From Clostridium sp. (GTDB lineage Bacteria > Bacteroidota > Bacteroidia > Bacteroidales > Muribaculaceae), in NCBI GenBank assembly GCA_023666615.1, contig JAMPBQ010000005.1:17188-81187 (forward strand): a stretch of 64,000 nt of DNA, given 5' to 3'. A program made the position numbers and the translations under genes. Positions 44,208 to 52,846 of the stretch are shown here, one piece after another (the stretch's first letter is position 1; each line of letters begins with the position of its first letter). The notes beneath the pieces are model-generated. The model had not been told where the DNA came from, ran no database searches, and was given only the letters and a program-made list of their open reading frames with translations.

Positions 44208-45416
44208 ATGTTAAAAGGCAAGCATATAGTTTTGGGCATCACCGGAGGCATCGCCGCCTATAAGTCGGTGACGCTGCTGCGCCTTCTGGTTAAGGCCGGG
44301 GCTGAGGCGCAGGTGGTGATCACCCCCAACGGGAAGGAATTCATCACCCCCGTGACCCTTTCGGCCCTGAGCGGCAAGCCGGTGATCTGCGATTTCTTCA
44401 GCGCGAACACCGGAGAATGGCATTCGCACGTAGACATCGGCCTATGGGCCGACGCAATGGTGATAGCGCCGGCCACCGCCTCGACCATAGGGAAGATGGC
44501 CAACGGCATAGCCGACAACATGCTAGTCACCACCTACCTGTCGGCTAAGGCGCCGGTGTTTGTGGCGCCGGCCATGGACTTGGACATGATGGCGCACCCA
44601 AGCACGCAGGCCAACATAGCGAAGCTGCGGGCCTACGGCAACCACATAATAGAGCCGGCCAGCGGAGAGCTGGCAAGCCACCTCGTGGGCAAGGGCCGCA
44701 TGGAGGAGCCCGAGAACATCCTCAAGGCGCTTGAGCGCTACTTTGAGGAGGAGGAGGCGCCCAAACCGCTGGAGGGCAAGAATGTGCTGATAACGGCCGG
44801 GCCTACGCACGAAAAAATCGACCCGGTGCGGTTCATCGGCAACTACTCTTCGGGCAAGATGGGCTATGCCTTGGCAAGAAGGGCGGCGGAGATGGGCGCT
44901 GAGGTGACGCTGGTGAGCGGCCCCGTGGCATTGACACTTGAGCATCCGCGCGTGAAAATAGCCCACGTGGAGTCGGCAAGGGAAATGCTTGCGGCATGCG
45001 AAGAGGCTTTCCCCAAGGCTGACATAGCCATAATGTGCGCGGCCGTGGCCGACTATGCCCCCGACCACATGGAAGAGACAAAAATCAAGAGGGAGAAGGG
45101 CGAGGCGCCTGTGCTGCGCCTTGTGAAGAATCCCGACATAGCCGTCACCCTGGGCAAGATGAAGCGCGAAGGGCAGAGGCTGATTGGCTTTGCCTTGGAG
45201 ACCGACCACGAGATAGAGAACGCTCAGGAGAAGATACGCAAGAAGAATCTTGATTTCATTGTGCTCAACTCGCTGAGGGACAAGGGGGCGGGATTCGGCA
45301 CTGACACCAACAAGATTACCATCATCGATGCCGACGGCTCGGAGCATCCGTATGAATTGAAGACGAAGGATGAGGCTGCCGGGGATATTTTGCAATTCAT
45401 AATGCACAATTCATAA
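44208..45416 (+). CDS. coaBC: Bifunctional phosphopantothenoylcysteine decarboxylase / phosphopantothenate--cysteine ligase
   Basis: This enzyme performs two steps of coenzyme A synthesis. ATG 44208 gives MLKGKHIVLGITGGIAAYKS, the family start. The CoaC half has the catalytic His in EWHSHVDIGLWAD, and APAMDLDM; the CoaB half has ITAGPTHEKIDPVRFIGNYS and the Lys/Asn motif in later parts. The 402 residues end QFIMHNS, encoded by the first copies of a 14-bp tandem repeat that runs past the stop, so the natural C-terminus may have been replaced by repeat sequence. An operon with DUF4835 and recN follows. Confidence 0.94.
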   Translation: MLKGKHIVLGITGGIAAYKSVTLLRLLVKAGAEAQVVITPNGKEFITPVTLSALSGKPVICDFFSANTGEWHSHVDIGLWADAMVIAPATASTIGKMANGIADNMLVTTYLSAKAPVFVAPAMDLDMMAHPSTQANIAKLRAYGNHIIEPASGELASHLVGKGRMEEPENILKALERYFEEEEAPKPLEGKNVLITAGPTHEKIDPVRFIGNYSSGKMGYALARRAAEMGAEVTLVSGPVALTLEHPRVKIAHVESAREMLAACEEAFPKADIAIMCAAVADYAPDHMEETKIKREKGEAPVLRLVKNPDIAVTLGKMKREGQRLIGFALETDHEIENAQEKIRKKNLDFIVLNSLRDKGAGFGTDTNKITIIDADGSEHPYELKTKDEAAGDILQFIMHNS

Positions 45417-45434
45417 TGCACAATTCATAATTCA
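45393..45434. repeat. 14-bp tandem repeat CAATTCATAATGCA, three copies
   Basis: Two exact copies and one diverged third copy lie across the coaBC stop codon. The coding frame uses the first copy and part of the second for its last codons and stop. A further partial TTCATAATT follows. Confidence 0.93.
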
Positions 45435-45468
45435 TAATTTTTTTGTAAATCTTTTGGCTAATGGTTTG

Positions 45469-46377
45469 ATGAAATACACGCTGATATTCCTGATGTGGCT
45501 GGCTGCGCTGGTTGGCGCGGCGCAGGAGCTTAATTGCCGCGTTGAGGTGAACGCCTCGCAGATCTCGGGCACCAACAAATCGGTGTTTGAGACGCTGCAG
45601 AATGCCATACAGGAATACATGAACACCACCATCTTCACCAACGCGCAATTCTCGCCGAACGAGAAGATAGAGTGCAACCTCTTCTTCACCATAAAGGAAT
45701 ATGACGAGAACCACGTGATGAAGGGCGATCTGCAGGTGCAATCTACCCGTCCCGTCTACAACAGCGCCTACACCACTACCCTACTGAATTTCAAGGACAC
45801 AAAGATAGATTTCACCTACGAGGAAGGCGTGCCGCTGACTTTCTCCGTCAACCAAATGGAGGACCAGCTGACGCAGATACTCAACTTTTACGCCTACCTC
45901 ATCCTCGCCATAGACTTCGATTCGTTCTCTCCCAAGGGGGGCGAGCCATACTGGGATAGGCTGAAGCAGATAGTGCAGCAAGGGCAATCGTCGGGCGAGG
46001 TGGGCTGGAAGGCCTTTGAGGACACAAAGAACCGCAGCGCCGTGCTGGCAGCCTTCACCGACAACAGCACCTCCGCGCTGCGCGACTTGATATACGAATA
46101 CCACCGCCAGGGCTTGGACCAAATGTCGGTGTCGCCCGACCGCGGGCGCGGAGCCATCCACAAGGCGCTCAACGCATTGGAGACCGTGTACCAGGCCAAT
46201 TCCATGTCGGTAGGGCTATCGATGTTCAGCGACGCGAAGTTCGACGAGCTCGTAAACATCTACTCCAAGGCCACGCCCACGGAGCGGAAGGACGCGTACG
46301 AACTTTTGCAGGGGATTTACCCTGCTGAGACGCAGAGGCTGGAGAAAATACGAAAAGGCGACGAATCCAAACGATAG
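45469..46377 (+). CDS. DUF4835 family secreted protein
   Basis: The 302-residue protein has a signal peptide (MKYTLIFLMWLAALVGAAQ) and matches the DUF4835 family, which is almost confined to Bacteroidetes and nearly always sits between coaBC and recN. The segment ELNCRVEVNASQISGTNKSV, the TRPVYNSAYTT strand and the central MEDQLTQILNFYAYLILAID are typical. ATG 45469 is chosen over an upstream TTG. Function is unknown; it is predicted to be periplasmic. Confidence 0.92.
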   Translation: MKYTLIFLMWLAALVGAAQELNCRVEVNASQISGTNKSVFETLQNAIQEYMNTTIFTNAQFSPNEKIECNLFFTIKEYDENHVMKGDLQVQSTRPVYNSAYTTTLLNFKDTKIDFTYEEGVPLTFSVNQMEDQLTQILNFYAYLILAIDFDSFSPKGGEPYWDRLKQIVQQGQSSGEVGWKAFEDTKNRSAVLAAFTDNSTSALRDLIYEYHRQGLDQMSVSPDRGRGAIHKALNALETVYQANSMSVGLSMFSDAKFDELVNIYSKATPTERKDAYELLQGIYPAETQRLEKIRKGDESKR

Positions 46378-46380
46378 AAG

Positions 46381-48039
46381 ATGCTACGCAAACTGCATAT
46401 ATCCAACTACGCCCTGATTCCGCTGATAGACATCAGCTTTGAGAATGGGCTTAACATCATCACCGGCGAGACCGGCGCCGGAAAATCAATAATCCTCGGC
46501 GCTCTGTCGCTCCTGCTTGGGGGCCGCGCCGACATGAAGGCGATACGCGACGCGTCGAAAAAGACCATCATTGAGGCTATATTCGACACAAGCGGCTTCG
46601 ACAGCCTGCGCCGGCCGTTTGAAGAAAACGACATCGACTGGGACGATGAGCAATGCATACTGAGGCGCGAGCTATCGCCGACGGGCCGCTCGCGCGCGTT
46701 CATAAACGACACGCCCGTGACGCTGCAGCTTCTGCACGACGTGGCGATGCGGCTGGTGGACATCCACTCGCAGCACCAGAATCTGCTATTGGCCGACCAC
46801 GACTATCAGCTCTCAATCATTGACAGCCTGGCCGACAACGGCAAGCTCCTGGAGAAATACGCCCAGGCGTACGCCGAATACAGACGCGCGCTGAAGCGAT
46901 ACACCGACACGCGCGACATGATCAACCGCAACCGCTCGGAGGCTGAATTCATATCCTTCCAGCTAGACCAGCTGAATGAGATGAAGCTTCAGCCCGGGGA
47001 ACAGGAAGACCTGGAGCGCGAGCGCGGCGTGCTGGCCAACATGACGCAAATAAAGGAACATCTGTCTGACGCGCTTGACGCCCTTTCGCTAAGGGACGGC
47101 AACGCCCTTTCGGCGCTGGACAGCGCGGCGGGCAGCCTGCACCGGCTCAGCGACGTGCTGGACGACGCCGATTCGCTGGCCGAGCGTCTGGAGAGCGCAA
47201 GGCTAGAGATAAAGGACATTGCGGAGACCCTGTCGGACTACGACAGCGGGATGAACGCCGACCCCGCGGCCCTTGACGCCATAGACGAGCGCCTTGGGAA
47301 AATCTATTCTCTGGAGACGAAACACCACGTGGAGACTTCGGACGACCTCATAGCCCTTCGCGACAAGATGGCCGAGCAGCTAAAGGCCATAGGCAATGCC
47401 GACGAATCGCTCATGGCCCTGCAAGAAACGGCCAAGGCGGCAAAGAGGCAGGCGTCAATCGCGGCCAAGCAGCTGTCAGAGCGGCGCCTAGCCAAGGCGG
47501 CAGACTTCGCCGAAGAGCTGCGCCAGCGGGCAATGCCCCTGGGGATGAAGAATCTGCGCTGCGAAATCACCTTTGTGCAGGGCAAGCTTTCGCCCACGGG
47601 CATTGACAATGTGGACTTCAAATTCGCCTTCAACAAGAACCAGCCGCTTATGTCGGTTGGGAATACGGCATCGGGAGGCGAGATTTCGCGACTAATCCTC
47701 TCAATCAAGTTTGTGGTGGCGGAGAAGATGCAGCTGCCCACCATAATCTTTGACGAGGTGGACACGGGGGTGTCAGGCGACGTGGCCATGCGCATGGCGG
47801 CGCTTATGTCGCAAATATCCGAGAAATCGCAGGTGATAGTGATAACCCACCTACCGCAGATGGCGTCGATGGGCACGACCCACTTCAAGGTTTACAAGGA
47901 GGATGACGAGACGTCGACCAACACTTGCATCAGGAGGCTTGCGCCTGAAGAGCGCGTGGGCGAGATCGCGCTGATGCTCAGCGGCAACGCCAATGACGAG
48001 GCCGCGCGGGCCACAGCGGCGAGGATGCTGGGGAATTGA
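46381..48039 (+). CDS. recN: DNA repair protein RecN
   Basis: RecN is an SMC-like ATPase for double-strand-break repair. The 552 residues have Walker A ITGETGAGKSIILGALSLL (about 27-45), a coiled-coil middle (about 150-380) with a hinge, the ABC signature TASGGEISRLILSIKF and Walker B IIFDEVDTGVSG. It starts 3 bp after DUF4835, which supports one operon. A short AATTGAAA-TG-TTTCAATT hairpin follows the stop. Confidence 0.95.
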   Translation: MLRKLHISNYALIPLIDISFENGLNIITGETGAGKSIILGALSLLLGGRADMKAIRDASKKTIIEAIFDTSGFDSLRRPFEENDIDWDDEQCILRRELSPTGRSRAFINDTPVTLQLLHDVAMRLVDIHSQHQNLLLADHDYQLSIIDSLADNGKLLEKYAQAYAEYRRALKRYTDTRDMINRNRSEAEFISFQLDQLNEMKLQPGEQEDLERERGVLANMTQIKEHLSDALDALSLRDGNALSALDSAAGSLHRLSDVLDDADSLAERLESARLEIKDIAETLSDYDSGMNADPAALDAIDERLGKIYSLETKHHVETSDDLIALRDKMAEQLKAIGNADESLMALQETAKAAKRQASIAAKQLSERRLAKAADFAEELRQRAMPLGMKNLRCEITFVQGKLSPTGIDNVDFKFAFNKNQPLMSVGNTASGGEISRLILSIKFVVAEKMQLPTIIFDEVDTGVSGDVAMRMAALMSQISEKSQVIVITHLPQMASMGTTHFKVYKEDDETSTNTCIRRLAPEERVGEIALMLSGNANDEAARATAARMLGN

Positions 48040-48071
48040 AATGTTTCAATTGAAATGATTTTTAGATATTT

Positions 48072-48827
48072 ATGGAGAGCAGTGACTATATTTATGGATT
48101 GAGGGCCGTGATTGAGGCCATAGAATCAGGGAAAAGCATTGACAAAATACTGATAAAAAAGGACTTGCAGGGCGAGCTAGCCAATGAGCTGTGGGACCTC
48201 ATCCGCCGCCATAGGCTTTATGCGCAGAAGGTGCCGGTGGAGAAGATAAACCGCATCACTCGCGGCAACCACCAGGGCGTCGTGGCCTTCCTGGCATCGG
48301 TGACCTACACGCGAGTGGGGCTTCTTGTGCCGGAGCTTTACGACGCCGGCGTGCTGCCGTTCGTGGTGGTGCTTGACGGGGTGACCGACGTAAGGAATTT
48401 CGGGGCTATAGCGCGCACGGCCGAGTGCTGCGGAGCCGACGCGCTTGTCATCCCCGAGAAGGGGAGCGCCAGCGCTGGGGGCGACGCCATGAAGACGTCG
48501 GCCGGCGCGCTGAACTATATCCAAGTGTGCCGCGAGCGCAATCTTGAGGCAGGCGTGAAATACCTGAAGGACAATGGATACCAGATTGTGGCCGTATCCG
48601 AAAAGGCGGACATGAACTATACGGAGGCTGACTTTTCCACACCGGTGGCCCTTGTGATGGGGGCGGAGGACACGGGCATATCCGAGGGCATCATGAAGCT
48701 GGCGGATACGCGCGTATCGATACCGATGTTTGGGAAGATAGGGTCGCTGAATGTATCGGTGGCGGCCGGGGTGATGATGTACGAGGTCGTGCGCCAGCGG
48801 CTGAATTCCGATTTGGAGATAATTTAG
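48072..48827 (+). CDS. rlmB: 23S rRNA (guanosine-2'-O-)-methyltransferase, RlmB/TrmH family
   Basis: This SPOUT methyltransferase modifies a guanosine of 23S rRNA (2251 in E. coli numbering). The 251 residues begin YIYGLRAVIEAIESGKSIDK and show the three SPOUT motifs: LDGVTDVRNFGAIARTAECC, VALVMGAEDTGIS and IPMFGKIGSLNVSVAAGVMM. Subfamily assignment to RlmB rather than another TrmH rests on the N-terminal substrate-binding domain. Confidence 0.92.
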   Translation: MESSDYIYGLRAVIEAIESGKSIDKILIKKDLQGELANELWDLIRRHRLYAQKVPVEKINRITRGNHQGVVAFLASVTYTRVGLLVPELYDAGVLPFVVVLDGVTDVRNFGAIARTAECCGADALVIPEKGSASAGGDAMKTSAGALNYIQVCRERNLEAGVKYLKDNGYQIVAVSEKADMNYTEADFSTPVALVMGAEDTGISEGIMKLADTRVSIPMFGKIGSLNVSVAAGVMMYEVVRQRLNSDLEII

Positions 48828-48915
48828 ATTGAGGGCTTTTTGGAGGGGGGGGATAATTAATCAGAGGTTATTGAAAACAGCCAAAAGAATGGACAAAAGC
48901 CGTAACCACAACGGC

Positions 48916-48995
48916 GCCTCTACGAGGCTTACATTGATGATAATCAAAACCCCAGGCTAAGCCTGGGGTTTTTCACAATATAGCCTCTACGAGGC
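48916..48995. terminator. CCCCAGGC hairpin element between convergent genes, copy C
   Basis: AAAACCCCAGGC at 48946-48957 pairs with GCCTGGGGTTTT at 48961-48972 around a 3-nt loop and is followed by TTCACAATATAG. It is bracketed by two copies of GCCTCTACGAGGCTT (48916-48930 and 48983-48997), each itself a small hairpin. It should terminate both rlmB and the convergent GH43 transcript. Related copies are at 33252-33345. Confidence 0.85.
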
Positions 48996-49033
48996 TTTGA
49001 AGGATTTTTCAATAACCTTTGGATTTTTGGGGC

Positions 49034-50947
49034 TTATTTTTTGCCCCAGTAGGTCTTTTGGTTGTTGACGCCGGCATAGACGATGCAGGCCTTGCGCGTG
49101 GGCGATTCCCAGTCGCACTCGCGCGCCACAATGAGCTCTACGCCGTTGGCTGTTAGGGTCTGCGTGGCCTCGTCGAAGCTCCACTTTCCGCCCTTCCACG
49201 GGCCGGCGGTGATGCTGTGGTTTTCGGCGAAGGTCATCGTTGTCGATCCCTTTTGCTCAGCGTACTTATAGCCGAGGTCGATATGCTGCCAGGAGCCCAC
49301 AAGCTCAGCCTCGGTGACTGGGATGTTGGGCACGGCGCCGTATCGCTCGGGCATCACCACGGGCCAGCCCGTTGAGGTCCACTTTATGGCGCGCACATGG
49401 CCCAGCATGATGGCGTTGGGCGCCCAGTCGTCATAGCCGTTGGGGAATCGGGCCTGCGAAGAGAAATACCAATTGCCGGCATTGTCAGAGAATACGCCGC
49501 AGTGCGAAATGCCCACCCATCCGTGGTCGTCTCCAAACTTGTAAGGATGCGTGACGATTGGGAACGCGTCGCCGCCGAAGTTTGTAACGTCAGTGCCGTC
49601 AATACCCACGTAGGGGCCGGTTATCTTCGCGGAGCGCACCACGCGAGTGTTGTAGGGGACGTCAAGACCGTCATAAGCAAGGAAGAGATAATAGAATCCA
49701 TCGCGGTAAATCACTTCCGGGCCTTCCGAGGCCTGCCAGCGGTCGTTCATCCTGCGCGTGGCTATTAGCTTGCCGTAAGGGGCGATCTCCGAGGCGGTTC
49801 CCCACGGATCGGGAAGCTCCTCGAGGGTCTTGCCGGTGGCGGGGTCAAGCTGCACGGCCGCGATGCCGCAATGCCAAGAGCCGTAGATGAGCCAGTGCTC
49901 ACCCTCGGGCGTGATGATGAGAGAGGGGTCGATGGCGTTCCACTTATTATAGGCGTACCACTCCTTATTGGCGGGGCGGCTCCAGTCAGTGCCGCGGTCA
50001 GAGGCGGCGCAGAGCACGAATCCCTTGTCCTCCCAAACGTTTGAGGCCGGGTCGGTGGTCTCCATCATGCCGATAAAGGAACGCTCGGGCCATGTGCCGT
50101 CGCCGTCGATGAGCGTGCCGTCATTCACCACGGAATAATACATACGGTACTTGCCGCCGCCAATATTGCGGGCGCAAGGAGCCCAGAAGCCCTGGCCTTC
50201 AAGCTTCGAGAGCTTGGCAAGCCCCAGCTTTTCGCGGTATTCGTTCACCTTCTCGAGAATCCATGAGGGCGAGGACATCATGGTGCCTCCGAGATATTCC
50301 CAATTCACGAGGTCCTTTGAGCGGCGACCGTGGAAATGGCCACCCTGCTCGTGGGCGTTGCCAAAGGAGGCGTCGGTCTGATACATATAGTAATATCCAT
50401 CGTCGGCCAGCATCACCGTGGGGTCATGCACATTGGCGAGGTTCCACTGGCTGCGCTTGGCCCAGTCAGCGATGCTGCGGTAATCATCGGGGTAGCTTGG
50501 CCCGCGATAATTTTCTATCTCCTTGGGGGTGACGCTTGTGGTGGCCTGGGCTTTAGTGGTGACTGTGGCCTGCACAGAATAGGACACTTGACCGCCTACC
50601 ACGACGTAGGCCCGCACATAATATTGGGTGCCCGATGTGAGCGATGAAATTGTGGCCGACATCGTGCCGGTTGATGCCGATGCGGTCGCTTTCGGGTCAG
50701 AGGTCGTTGGGTTTTGCTGCTGTGAGTAGCAGAAGCCCGAAGCTGTAGCCGAGGCTCCTGTGATTGTTACGTTCACAGAGGCGTCGAATGAGGTTTCAGA
50801 GATGTTCGAGGCCGAAATGGCGCTGAAAGTCACTTTTGCGTCCGCAGGGTCTGCCCCTGGGTCGTTGTCGCTGCTTGAGCATGCTGTGAATGTGAAGGAT
50901 GCCAATACACCCGCTATAATCCCCAGCTTAAAATTAGCGATTTTCAT
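49034..50947 (-). CDS. GH43 family lipoprotein, arabinanase-type
   Basis: The start MKIANFKLGIIAGVLASF at 50947 is chosen because the longer frame begins inside a hairpin; Cys23 in FTACSSS is a lipobox, so the enzyme is a surface or periplasmic lipoprotein. Of 637 residues, about 35-130 form a fibronectin-like domain, then the five-bladed GH43 propeller has its acids in NVHDPTVMLADDGYYY, NAIDPSLIITPEG and SEGPEVIYRDGFYYLF. The end (VGSWQHIDLGYKYAEQKG to NQKTYWGKK) is the GH43 C-terminal lipocalin-like domain. Endo-arabinanase activity is the likeliest but not proved. It is the last gene of the utilization locus. Confidence 0.9.
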   Translation of the reverse strand: MKIANFKLGIIAGVLASFTFTACSSSDNDPGADPADAKVTFSAISASNISETSFDASVNVTITGASATASGFCYSQQQNPTTSDPKATASASTGTMSATISSLTSGTQYYVRAYVVVGGQVSYSVQATVTTKAQATTSVTPKEIENYRGPSYPDDYRSIADWAKRSQWNLANVHDPTVMLADDGYYYMYQTDASFGNAHEQGGHFHGRRSKDLVNWEYLGGTMMSSPSWILEKVNEYREKLGLAKLSKLEGQGFWAPCARNIGGGKYRMYYSVVNDGTLIDGDGTWPERSFIGMMETTDPASNVWEDKGFVLCAASDRGTDWSRPANKEWYAYNKWNAIDPSLIITPEGEHWLIYGSWHCGIAAVQLDPATGKTLEELPDPWGTASEIAPYGKLIATRRMNDRWQASEGPEVIYRDGFYYLFLAYDGLDVPYNTRVVRSAKITGPYVGIDGTDVTNFGGDAFPIVTHPYKFGDDHGWVGISHCGVFSDNAGNWYFSSQARFPNGYDDWAPNAIMLGHVRAIKWTSTGWPVVMPERYGAVPNIPVTEAELVGSWQHIDLGYKYAEQKGSTTMTFAENHSITAGPWKGGKWSFDEATQTLTANGVELIVARECDWESPTRKACIVYAGVNNQKTYWGKK

Positions 50948-50970
50948 AAAGGATTGCGTTAAATGAAAGA

Positions 50971-51012
50971 AAATCGGCATATCGATATAACGCTATATCG
51001 ATATACCGATTT
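50971..51012. promoter_or_regulatory. Near-perfect 19-bp-stem hairpin between susD and the GH43 gene
   Basis: Arms at 50971-50989 and 50994-51012 pair with one mismatch; the loop is ACGC. It lies within the operon, 19 bp after the susD stop, and is flanked by T-rich DNA on both sides. It could end part of the transcripts or protect the upstream message end. Confidence 0.75.
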
Positions 51013-51030
51013 TTCTATTTTAGTTGATTA

Positions 51031-52830
51031 TTACCAACCCGGAGTTTGATCATAACCCGTCTTCATGCGCTCGCTGTGCATGATGGGGAAGAAGTAGTTC
51101 TTCGGCGCGTTGAAGGTGACTTTTTGGTCTACTCGGCTGGGGCCATAGGTGTATACGATGTTCTCGTTGGGATCATCAAGGCTGTCGTCGTAGCCGGAGA
51201 TCGATACGCCGTAGAGATTGTATACCTGCTGGTAGTATGGCTTTCCTACCTCAGCGGCCGCGCTGCCGTTCTTCTCATGGAGCTTCCAGCGGCGAACGTC
51301 GAACCAACGATGATCCTCGAAGCAGAACTCGATGCGGCGCTCGTTCTGGATGCGCTCACGCAGCGCCTCTTGGTTGGTAGTGGTCAAGCCAGGCATGCCT
51401 ACTCGGGCGCGAACTTGGTTGACATAAGGAAGAGCGTCAGATGAACTGCCAGCCTCGTTAAGGGCCTCAGCGGCATTGAGCAGAATCTCAGCATAGCGGA
51501 AGATGGGGCATGCGTGGGGCATAGTCGCATGTTTCTCATCATAGCGCATATTATAGCAATATTTTTTGCAATAATAGCCAGTGGCCGTACCGCCATTGCC
51601 GCGAGCATAGTCAGCTCCGGTGTAGTTGTCATCGTAGTTCATATTGAGGAGGCGCGCTTCGTCGGTATCTCCCCATGTCATGCCGTGATAGAATATGGTC
51701 TGTGCCAGACGGGGATCGCGATTGACATAAGGATTCTGTTCGTCGTAAGTGGGATCCTGGTCGATAGGCAGTCCATTGATTGTTTCATAAGCGTCAACAA
51801 GGTTCTGGGTAGGATTATTATAGCCAGTGTTGCTGAATTTGCTGCCGGTGAAACCGCAAGGGGCATTAAATGCTTCAGGGCTATCTGTAGTCCAAACCGA
51901 ACGGCTGAGGATATATTCGTTGTTGTACACAGGGTTAGATGCGAAGCAACGATAGTAGTTCTCGTTGACGTCACCGTCATTGTATACATACAGGCGATAG
52001 GGATTCGAGCACTTTTGGTTTGCAACGATAAAGTCAGTGGCGGCTTTGGCCGCAGCTGTCCAAAGCGTCTTGTCTCCACTGGGATTGTGGAGAGGAGAAG
52101 CCAGATAGAGGAGAGCGCGGCTCTTCAGAGCGTAGGCTGCAGCGCCGTTGACACGGCCCCAGTTTTCAGCCTCGTTGCTGTAGCGGAAAGGAAGCGCGTC
52201 CTTGTATTTGTCGCATTCGTCAGCAATCCACTGAAGCACTTCGGCTGCGGGTGTGCGCGGGGGAAGCTCCATTGCCGGTTCGAGAATCAGAGGATTGCCT
52301 TCGGCGTCGTCGCCAAGCAGGGGCACGTCGCCAAACCATGTGCACAGGTCAAATTCAAGAAGAGCGCGAATGACGCTCGCTTCAGCGATAAAGCGGTCAT
52401 AGAGTTTGTTGTCGTCACCGGACTTCTCGGAGTTTCCGATAACGTCAGGACGCGCGTTCTTGATGAACTGATTGCAGTGGCGGATGCCTTTCACGCGCAA
52501 GTCCCAATAGTGGTCGGCGAACCAGTGGTTGGTTGCATCGTAGGAGTCAGCGTTGATGGCGTGGTAGCGCGCTACGCCCCAGTAGTCTACGGCATTGTCG
52601 GTCATACAATCGTTGCTGCCGCGATATTGCTGATCGCTGTAGCCCTCGAATGCATCGGGAAGGTAGGTGTAAGCGTAGGCCAGGTGACCGCGTGTTTGGT
52701 CGAAGTCTGAGAATACGAGGTCCGCCTGCAGGGTGAGGTCGACTTCCTTGTCGAGGAAATCGGAGCAGGACGATGCCCCCGCGAGGGTGAGCATCGCTGC
52801 CGCGTATGTGAATATATTATTGTATTTCAT
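51031..52830 (-). CDS. SusD/RagB-type glycan-binding lipoprotein, second pair
   Basis: SusD-like lipoproteins form the lid of the SusC channel and bind oligosaccharide. The 599 residues have a lipobox at Cys22 (GASSCSDFLDKEVDL), the family N-terminal SDFLDK, a TPR-like helical core (AAAYALKSRALLYLASPLHN) and the C-terminal ERRIEFCFEDHRWFDVRRW. It follows its SusC partner by 16 bp. An antisense open frame of 398 codons over this gene is a shadow of its codon use. Confidence 0.94.
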   Translation of the reverse strand: MKYNNIFTYAAAMLTLAGASSCSDFLDKEVDLTLQADLVFSDFDQTRGHLAYAYTYLPDAFEGYSDQQYRGSNDCMTDNAVDYWGVARYHAINADSYDATNHWFADHYWDLRVKGIRHCNQFIKNARPDVIGNSEKSGDDNKLYDRFIAEASVIRALLEFDLCTWFGDVPLLGDDAEGNPLILEPAMELPPRTPAAEVLQWIADECDKYKDALPFRYSNEAENWGRVNGAAAYALKSRALLYLASPLHNPSGDKTLWTAAAKAATDFIVANQKCSNPYRLYVYNDGDVNENYYRCFASNPVYNNEYILSRSVWTTDSPEAFNAPCGFTGSKFSNTGYNNPTQNLVDAYETINGLPIDQDPTYDEQNPYVNRDPRLAQTIFYHGMTWGDTDEARLLNMNYDDNYTGADYARGNGGTATGYYCKKYCYNMRYDEKHATMPHACPIFRYAEILLNAAEALNEAGSSSDALPYVNQVRARVGMPGLTTTNQEALRERIQNERRIEFCFEDHRWFDVRRWKLHEKNGSAAAEVGKPYYQQVYNLYGVSISGYDDSLDDPNENIVYTYGPSRVDQKVTFNAPKNYFFPIMHSERMKTGYDQTPGW

Positions 52831-52846
52831 GTTTTCGATTGGTTTA

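Noticed and set aside
51514-52710. 398-codon open frame on the plus strand over the second SusD gene
   Set aside because: It is antisense to a clear SusD protein, has no recognisable motif or start context, and long antisense frames are expected from the codon bias here.
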